Shown: one piece after another, positions 34,637 through 40,012 of the stretch
Layout: each line of letters opens with the position of its first letter
Numbering within the stretch: position 1 is the first letter of the stretch
Assembly (NCBI RefSeq): GCF_016428915.1
Contig: NZ_JAELTP010000046.1
Location: forward strand, 1-40,012
Length of the DNA stretch: 40,012 nucleotides
Direction of reading: 5' to 3'
Source of the DNA: Pandoraea sp. ASV26
GTDB lineage: Bacteria; Pseudomonadota; Gammaproteobacteria; Burkholderiales; Burkholderiaceae
Notes under the pieces: generated by a model
Seen by the model: only the letters and a program-made list of their open reading frames with translations
Databases searched by the model: none
Told to the model about the DNA's origin: nothing
Program-made: the position numbers and the translations under genes

Positions 34637-34753
34637 ATAGTACCCGTCCTGTAGCCCCCCGGTGTTGGCTGACTTTCAGTCCGTCAGCCAGTCGCCGCAA
34701 CGCCTCGCACGGCCGCTATCGCCTTGCGGGTCACTCTGGTCTTGAGGACTCCA

Positions 34754-36268
34754 ATGAAACGCTCCCCTAACAACGCATTGGCCCTCGCGGCGGTCTGTCT
34801 TACGGCGCTGATGTTCGGCCTGGAAATCTCCAGCGTTCCTGCCGTACTGCCGACCTTGGCCGCCGACCTGCATGCCGACTTCAACGCGCTGCAATGGATC
34901 ATGAATGCCTACACGCTGGCCTGCACGACCGTACTGATGGCCACCGGCTCGCTGGCCGATCGCTACGGACGCAAACGCGTCTACGTGATCAGCATCGTGC
35001 TGTTCGCGATCACGTCGCTGATGTGTGGTCTTGCGCAGACCGTGTCGGTGTTGATCGTGAGCAGGTTCCTGCAAGGGATGGCCGGTGGCGCCATGCTGAT
35101 CTGTCAGGTGGCAGTCATGTCCCACCAGTTTCAGGAAGGACGCGAGCGCAGCCGGGCGTTTGGTGTGTGGGGCATCGTCTTCGGCACCGGTCTCGGCTTC
35201 GGCCCGATGGTCGGCGGCGCCATCGTTGCGCTCACCGATTGGCCGTGGGTCTTCCTCGTGCACGTGTTGATCTCGATGGTCACGCTCTGGCTCGTGGTAT
35301 CCAGCGTGCAGGAGTCACGCGATCCGCATGCGCAAACGCTCGACATCGGCGGGATCCTCACGCTGTCGATCTCGAGCTTTTGCCTCGTGTACTTCATTAC
35401 CCAAGGCCCTGTGCTTGGCTGGCACAGCCGGGAGGCGCTGAGCATCCTGCTTCTTGCCGTCGTCGGATTCGTCATGTTCGTCGTTATCGAGACGCGCGCC
35501 GAGCGGCCAATGTTCGACTTTTCAGTGTTCCGGATCCGCGCATTCTCCGGCGCCATGTTCGGCTCGATGGGAATGAACTTCAGCTACTGGCCGTTCATGA
35601 TCTATCTGCCGATCTACTTCCACGGGGTGCTGGGTTACGACGGCATGGCTGCCGGACTGGCTTTGCTGAGCTACACGCTGCCAACGCTGGTGGTGCCGCC
35701 GCTGGCCGAACGTCTCTCCGAGAAATACGAAGCGAAGCGCGTCATTCCGCTCGGCATGTTCACCATCGGTCTTGGCTTCCTGCTGATGAAACTCGGAACT
35801 GGCGCTTCCCACGCCGGCTGGCTGGCGATGTTGCCAGGGTGCGTCTTGTGCGGCACGGGCCTGGGTCTGACGAATACGCCGGTCACGAACACGGCGACGG
35901 GGGCGGTTTCGCCGAATCGTGCCGGCATGGCATCGGGTATCGACATGAGCGCGCGTCTTATCAGCCTCGCGATCAATATCGCCGTCATGGGATTCCTGCT
36001 TCTCGCGGGTGTGTGCAACGGGCTGGCTCGCGCACTGCCGGATCGGTGGAGCGCCGAAGCCTTGCAGCGGCTCGCCGAGCAGGTTGCCGCCGGTGAATTT
36101 GCGACGCTCACCACTCCCTCTGACCTTGCAGCAGCGCACGCGGCGCTCGTGCACGGCTTCGAGTGGGTGATGCTCTACGGTATGGCTGGCGCCTGGCTTC
36201 TGGCACTGCTCAGTCGGATCGCCTTCGGCGAGCGCAAGACGATGTCGGCGCAATGCATTGAGCCTTGA
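34754..36268 (+). CDS. MFS transporter, DHA2 (14-TM, EmrB-like) family
   Basis: This 504-residue inner-membrane protein has about 14 TM spans, the MFS loop GSLADRYGRKRVYVISI near residues 75-91 and the DHA2-type motif C region VFGTGLGFGPMVGGAI near 145-160. Such proteins export drugs or toxic metabolites with proton antiport. GAGG six bases before ATG 34754 supports the start. No EmrA-like adaptor gene is beside it, so it probably works alone in the inner membrane. It is divergent from a LysR gene and ends six bases before the IclR gene's 3' end. Confidence 0.88.
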   Translation: MKRSPNNALALAAVCLTALMFGLEISSVPAVLPTLAADLHADFNALQWIMNAYTLACTTVLMATGSLADRYGRKRVYVISIVLFAITSLMCGLAQTVSVLIVSRFLQGMAGGAMLICQVAVMSHQFQEGRERSRAFGVWGIVFGTGLGFGPMVGGAIVALTDWPWVFLVHVLISMVTLWLVVSSVQESRDPHAQTLDIGGILTLSISSFCLVYFITQGPVLGWHSREALSILLLAVVGFVMFVVIETRAERPMFDFSVFRIRAFSGAMFGSMGMNFSYWPFMIYLPIYFHGVLGYDGMAAGLALLSYTLPTLVVPPLAERLSEKYEAKRVIPLGMFTIGLGFLLMKLGTGASHAGWLAMLPGCVLCGTGLGLTNTPVTNTATGAVSPNRAGMASGIDMSARLISLAINIAVMGFLLLAGVCNGLARALPDRWSAEALQRLAEQVAAGEFATLTTPSDLAAAHAALVHGFEWVMLYGMAGAWLLALLSRIAFGERKTMSAQCIEP

Positions 36269-36274
36269 CTGCCC

Positions 36275-37138
36275 TTATGGTGCCTGCGCCGGGCCAGCGT
36301 CGCCCCCGGTGCGATTTTCATAGTCGGATGCGATCTCGGCCGCGTGCTCCTGCATCGCGCGTGAGAAGCGTTTGATGTTGCTCTCGGTCATACGCGACGC
36401 TATCGCGCCGAGCCCCAGCGCGCCGATGGTCTCGTTCGCACTTGTCACGATCGGCACGCTGATGCCGCGATAGGCGGTGTTCTGCAACATCGCGTCGAGC
36501 ATGCCGAAGCCGCGCTCGCGGCAGCCTTTCACCCGCTCGCGGATGTCCGTCATGGTGGTATCGAAGGCGGCCAGCCGCCGCGCATTGCGTCTGAGCAGCG
36601 TGTCGAGTTCGACGCGCGACATCGTGTGCATCAACGGAATGCCGCCGATGCTCACGCCGAGCGGTCGCCGGTTGCCGACGTCGACATAAAGGATGCGCGA
36701 CGGGTTCTCTCCGGTGCGTCGGTCAACGCACACGGAGTCGAGCGCATTGCGTGTCGTCAGGAAGACCGTCTCCCCGAACATGGCCCGCAATGCGTCGAGA
36801 TGGGGCGACGCAATCGACTTGACCGGAAAGCGATTGCGGCGCGACAGCGCCAGCAGGAAGACCTCCTGCCCGATGTAATAGCGGTGCCCGCCAGCCGGCT
36901 TCTCCACCAGCCCTTGCGCGACCAGCGTGCTCAGCAACCGGTGCACCGTCGCCGGCGCCAGTCCCAGCTCGTCGGCAATCTCGCTCAGTCGCCGGCCTTG
37001 ATCCTGCCCGATGGCGACCGCCCCAAGAATCTGCGCGACCCGCTCGGTACTGCGCACCCGCTCGGTCGTCGTGCCCGTTGGGTCTGGCGTTGGCAGCGTC
37101 GCACGGGATCCCGTCAGTCCATCTGTTCGTCGGTTCAT
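36275..37138 (-). CDS. IclR-family regulator
   Basis: This 287-residue regulator has the N-terminal winged HTH (AQILGAVAIGQDQGRRLSEI and LGLAPATVHRLLSTLVAQGL, about residues 33-83) and the C-terminal GAF-like effector domain (from about 105) with NALDSVCVDRRTGE. It is divergent from the MFS permease, thioesterase and BKACE genes, with an exact palindrome in between. I infer that it controls them in response to their substrate or an intermediate. Confidence 0.9.
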   Translation of the reverse strand: MNRRTDGLTGSRATLPTPDPTGTTTERVRSTERVAQILGAVAIGQDQGRRLSEIADELGLAPATVHRLLSTLVAQGLVEKPAGGHRYYIGQEVFLLALSRRNRFPVKSIASPHLDALRAMFGETVFLTTRNALDSVCVDRRTGENPSRILYVDVGNRRPLGVSIGGIPLMHTMSRVELDTLLRRNARRLAAFDTTMTDIRERVKGCRERGFGMLDAMLQNTAYRGISVPIVTSANETIGALGLGAIASRMTESNIKRFSRAMQEHAAEIASDYENRTGGDAGPAQAP

Positions 37139-37221
37139 CGATACCAGCTCTCGTCTCGTAACGACAGTAAACGCCCGCCCGCAACGGTGGCAGCGGGCCT
37201 TTTCCCCGGTGTATCAAATTT

Positions 37222-37236
37222 TTCCGTCTGACGGAA
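37222..37236. promoter_or_regulatory. Likely IclR operator
   Basis: TTCCGTCTGACGGAA is an exact 7-1-7 palindrome in the 241-base gap between the IclR and MFS genes, in an A/T-flanked spot typical of a promoter. IclR sites are commonly 15-bp palindromes with TTCC/GGAA ends. Confidence 0.6.
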
Positions 37237-37379
37237 TTTATCCGAGTTCGGCGATTGTGGCACGAATACCGGCTTCCTAAACTTATCAGGCCGATGAAGC
37301 AGCACGGACCACACGTGCGCCCCGGCATCGACAACATCAACCCAGAAGGCCGCGGCGACAGACCGGGCCAGGAGGAGAC

Positions 37380-38702
37380 ATGATGGAATCATCCATCGGC
37401 GCAGCGTCGCTCGTTTCGAGCGACAGCGCGGATCCGGTATTCCGGAAGATATTGAAGCGGCTCATGCCGCTGGTATTTGTCGCGTACTTGTGCGCATTTC
37501 TCGACCGCATCAACGTCGGTTACGCTCAGTTGCAGATGAAGGACATGCTGGGCTTCTCCGATGCCGTGTATGGCCTGGGCGCCGGGGTCTTCTTCATCAG
37601 CTACCTGCTGTGCGAAGTCCCCAGCAACATGCTGTTCGTGCGCATGGGGGCGCGCAAGACGTTCCTGCGCATCATGGTGCTGTGGGGCCTGACGTCCGCG
37701 GCGATGATGTTCGTCAAGACACCGACGCAGTTCTACGTCATGCGCTTCCTGCTGGGCGCGTTCGAGGCGGGCTTCTTCCCTGGCGTCATCCTGTATCTGA
37801 GCTACTGGTTCACGCCGCAATGGCGAGGACGCGCCACCAGTGCCTTCCTGTTCGCCCTGCCTGTGGCCGGCGTGATCGGTGGCCCGCTCTCCGGCGCGAT
37901 CATCCGCGGGATGGACGGCGTGGCAGGATTCGCCGGCTGGCAATGGTGCTTTCTGCTCGAAGGGCTGCCGACCGTACTCGTCGGGTATCTGTGCTTCCGC
38001 TACCTTGCCGACAAGCCCGCAGATGCCGCGTGGCTGACGTCTGAGGAAAAGGCGGTCGTCGCCGAGGCACTGCGCCACCAGGGCAGCAGCGAACACGGTG
38101 GCTGGCACGAAGTGCGGCAGGCGCTGGCCGAAGCGCGTGTGTACACGCTTGGCCTGATCTACTTCTCGATTACCTGCGGCGCCTATGCGTTCTCGTTCTG
38201 GCTGCCCACGATGATCAAGGCGCTCGGCGTGTCCGATCCCGCACTGATCGGCGCCTGGTCGCTGATTCCGTATGCCGCCGGCGCGCTTGGCACATGGGTC
38301 GTCGCGGCGCGCTCGGACAGCCGCAGGAGTCGCCGTGGTTATATCGCCGCGTCGCTCGTGATCGGCGCAGCGGCGCTCGTGGCGACCACCCTTTCGCATC
38401 AGTCTCTGGCGCAGACCCTTGTGCTGCTCAGTATCTCCAACTTTTTCATGATGGGCGCGGGGGCCGTCTTCTGGGCGGTGCCGTCCACGGTGCTCAATGG
38501 GCGCATTGCCCCGGCGGGTATCGCGCTCGTGAGCAGCATCGGCATTCTCGGCGGTTTCGTCAGCCCCACGCTCATAGGCTGGATGCGCGGCAATACGGGC
38601 AATTTCAGCGGCGGTCTGCAACTTATCTCGGCCATCCTGCTGGCCGGTGCCTGCATCGCCATGCTGTCACTGAAGCGAGGCGTCGACGCTCATGGCCGCT
38701 GA
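37380..38702 (+). CDS. MFS transporter, anion:cation symporter (ACS) family
   Basis: This 440-residue, 12-TM permease has the ACS-type start FVAYLCAFLDRINVGYAQLQM (about residues 34-54) and the LLGAFEAGFFPGVILYLSYWF motif near 122-142. Family members import organic anions such as tartrate, phthalate, 4-hydroxyphenylacetate and galactarate. GGAGG precedes two adjacent ATGs (37380 and 37383); either could be used. It overlaps the thioesterase gene by 11 bases and probably brings in the substrate of that pathway. Confidence 0.9.
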   Translation: MMESSIGAASLVSSDSADPVFRKILKRLMPLVFVAYLCAFLDRINVGYAQLQMKDMLGFSDAVYGLGAGVFFISYLLCEVPSNMLFVRMGARKTFLRIMVLWGLTSAAMMFVKTPTQFYVMRFLLGAFEAGFFPGVILYLSYWFTPQWRGRATSAFLFALPVAGVIGGPLSGAIIRGMDGVAGFAGWQWCFLLEGLPTVLVGYLCFRYLADKPADAAWLTSEEKAVVAEALRHQGSSEHGGWHEVRQALAEARVYTLGLIYFSITCGAYAFSFWLPTMIKALGVSDPALIGAWSLIPYAAGALGTWVVAARSDSRRSRRGYIAASLVIGAAALVATTLSHQSLAQTLVLLSISNFFMMGAGAVFWAVPSTVLNGRIAPAGIALVSSIGILGGFVSPTLIGWMRGNTGNFSGGLQLISAILLAGACIAMLSLKRGVDAHGR

Positions 38703-39174
38703 ACCTCCCATGCACCACGACGCAGCGGCCTTTGTGCGTGAAAGCACCATCCGTTTTCACCACTGCGATCCGGCGGGCATCGTCTTCTATCCGCAGTATC
38801 TCGTCATGCTGCACGAGTTCGTCGAGCACTGGTTCGACGAAGGGCTTGCGCTGCCCTATGCACGCTTCATCAGCGAGCAGCGACTGGGTATCCCTGTCGT
38901 GCGGCTCGATTGCGAGTTCTTCGCACCGAGCCGCCTCGGCGATCGAGTCGAGCTGTCGCTGATAGTGGTACGCCTTGGCAACAGCGCTATCGATCTCGTG
39001 CTCGAAGTGCACGGCAAGGACGCGCACGGCGCGCCTGAACTGCGCATGCGGGCAAAGCAGACCGTGGTGGTGATGTCGCTCGAGACCCATCGATCGGTTG
39101 CCATCGAACCTTCGTTGCGCGAGCGGATGTCCGCGTTCCTCGCGCAGGGCGAGGCACAGACCATCCCCCGCTGA
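38692..39174 (+). CDS. 4-hydroxybenzoyl-CoA-type thioesterase (hotdog fold)
   Basis: This 160-residue 4HBT-family thioesterase has the catalytic aspartate D26 in HHCDPAGIVFYPQY (23-36). It should hydrolyse the acyl-CoA formed by the BKACE enzyme encoded 33 bases downstream. A similar thioesterase-BKACE pairing is known in carnitine breakdown, where betainyl-CoA is hydrolysed, but the BKACE here is of a different sub-type. The start overlaps the MFS gene by 11 bases, with GAGG upstream. ATG 38710 is an alternative. Confidence 0.87.
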   Translation: MAAEPPMHHDAAAFVRESTIRFHHCDPAGIVFYPQYLVMLHEFVEHWFDEGLALPYARFISEQRLGIPVVRLDCEFFAPSRLGDRVELSLIVVRLGNSAIDLVLEVHGKDAHGAPELRMRAKQTVVVMSLETHRSVAIEPSLRERMSAFLAQGEAQTIPR

Positions 39175-39207
39175 CGCCGAATTTCTCTCCAGACAAAGGA
39201 GCCATTC

Positions 39208-40012
39208 ATGGCCAACAAGAAAGTGATCGTCCTCGTCGCCCCGACCGGCGGCATGGCATTCAAGTCGCAGAACCCGAATCTGCCCACGCAGCCCGACGAG
39301 ATCGCGCGCGATGTCTACGACTGCTACAACGCCGGTGCCAGCGTCGCGGCCATCCACGCGCGTCTGCCCAACGATATGGCGACATGCAATGCCGATATCT
39401 ATCGCGCCATCAACTCGCGCATTCGCGACAAGTGCGACATCGTGATCAATAACTCCACCGGCGGCGGTATCCATGGCGACATGGTCAAGGCGTTCGAGGA
39501 CGGCCTGATGGACACCGTCTGGGAGGAGCGTCTGAAAGGCATGGACGCGGGCGCCGAGATGTGCACGCTCGACGCCTGCACGATGAACGCCACGTTCAAC
39601 GGCACCGAGGTGTTGCTCAACACGCCGCCGTCGCGCTGCCGTGCACTCGCCGAGGGGATGAAGCAGCGCGGTATCAAGCCCGAATGGGAAGTGTTCAATC
39701 CGGCGCACATCATTCAGGACGTCACGAGCCTGATCGAGCAAGGCTTCGACGAGCCGCCCTACATCATCAACATGGTGCTCAATGCGCATCGCGGCTTCCA
39801 GAATGCGATGCCGTACACGCCACGCGTGCTGCAATCGATGGTGGATCTGTTGCCGAAGGACAGCGTGTTCTGCGTGAGCGGCATCGGCCCGGCACAGTTG
39901 CCGGCCGGGATCAACGCGCTGCTGCTCGGTGGCGCCATCATTCGCGTGGGCCTGGAAGACAATCTCTACTATCGCCAGGGCGAGTTGACGACCAATGTCG
40001 CGCTGGTGGAGC
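39208..40012 (+). CDS. BKACE (beta-keto acid cleavage enzyme, DUF849), cut by window end
   Basis: The first 268 residues are visible, with the frame open to the edge. BKACE enzymes use acetyl-CoA to cleave a beta-keto acid into acetoacetate and a new acyl-CoA, with zinc held by an HxH pair and a glutamate. Here the TIM-barrel start VIVLVAPTGG and the C-terminal metal glutamate E250 in RVGLEDN are present, but the HxH position reads A48-I-H50: the first zinc histidine is alanine. The enzyme may use a different metal geometry or substrate. AAAGGA precedes the ATG. The window cuts off only the C-terminus. Confidence 0.88.
   Translation, partial: MANKKVIVLVAPTGGMAFKSQNPNLPTQPDEIARDVYDCYNAGASVAAIHARLPNDMATCNADIYRAINSRIRDKCDIVINNSTGGGIHGDMVKAFEDGLMDTVWEERLKGMDAGAEMCTLDACTMNATFNGTEVLLNTPPSRCRALAEGMKQRGIKPEWEVFNPAHIIQDVTSLIEQGFDEPPYIINMVLNAHRGFQNAMPYTPRVLQSMVDLLPKDSVFCVSGIGPAQLPAGINALLLGGAIIRVGLEDNLYYRQGELTTNVALVE

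Noticed and set aside
39208-40012. Calling the edge gene a carnitine (dehydrocarnitine) cleavage enzyme
   Set aside because: The thioesterase next door fits, but the BKACE N-terminal motifs differ from the carnitine type that I recall and the zinc HxH is changed; the substrate is left open.

Overview
The window is a GC-rich (mid-60s percent by eye), densely packed chromosomal segment from a beta-proteobacterium. The gene set (gentisate pathway in the nagI-nagK-nagL order, many LysR regulators, aromatic and amino-acid catabolism) and the protein sequences fit the family Burkholderiaceae. A Pandoraea-like genome is my best guess, but that is inference. I count 42 protein genes, one of them a 41-residue gene too short for most gene callers. 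I see no rRNA, tRNA, CRISPR array, insertion sequence, phage or plasmid origin.

Layout. 16-2508 (minus) is a complete gentisate ring-cleavage operon (gentisate 1,2-dioxygenase, fumarylpyruvate hydrolase, maleylpyruvate isomerase), with its divergent LysR gene at 2701-3651. ruvA (3734-4315) stands alone between two LysR genes. 5381-6406 is a MerR regulator whose C-terminal half is a duplicated TipAS-like domain. 6646-7935 is the 2-oxoglutarate permease kgtP. 8467-10159 is a GhrA-type hydroxyacid dehydrogenase followed by a GntR regulator.

10178-21717 (minus) is the most striking region: about 11.5 kb of same-strand genes that look like one operon. In transcription order they are a predicted 41-residue membrane peptide, a VOC protein, an M14/DUF2817 amidohydrolase-like metallopeptidase, an MDR oxidoreductase, a hotdog thioesterase, a Tat-exported Dpp-type binding protein, two Dpp-type permeases, an acyl-CoA ligase, an SDR and a fused double ATPase. 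It reads as an uptake-and-breakdown pathway for an unidentified, possibly amide-linked, substrate.

21861-23308 is a LysR gene divergent from a cupin gene. 23353-28812 is a LysR gene divergent from a polar amino-acid ABC transporter that is interleaved with a ureohydrolase of atypical active site and a RidA protein; this suggests import and hydrolysis of a guanidino compound. 28887-34573 holds scattered single genes: an exported protein, HxlR/glutathione S-transferase, LysR/methyltransferase, a lower-GC methyltransferase and LysR. 34754-36268 is a 14-TM drug-efflux-type MFS protein. 36275 to the right edge is an IclR gene divergent from an MFS permease, a thioesterase and a BKACE (DUF849) enzyme cut by the window end, a probable organic-acid catabolic operon.

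Ten of 42 genes encode transcription regulators, six of them LysR. Most divergent gaps carry a perfect or near-perfect inverted repeat, so many likely operators can be read directly. Gene starts were chosen from ribosome-binding sites and family length; several GTG or TTG starts are called.
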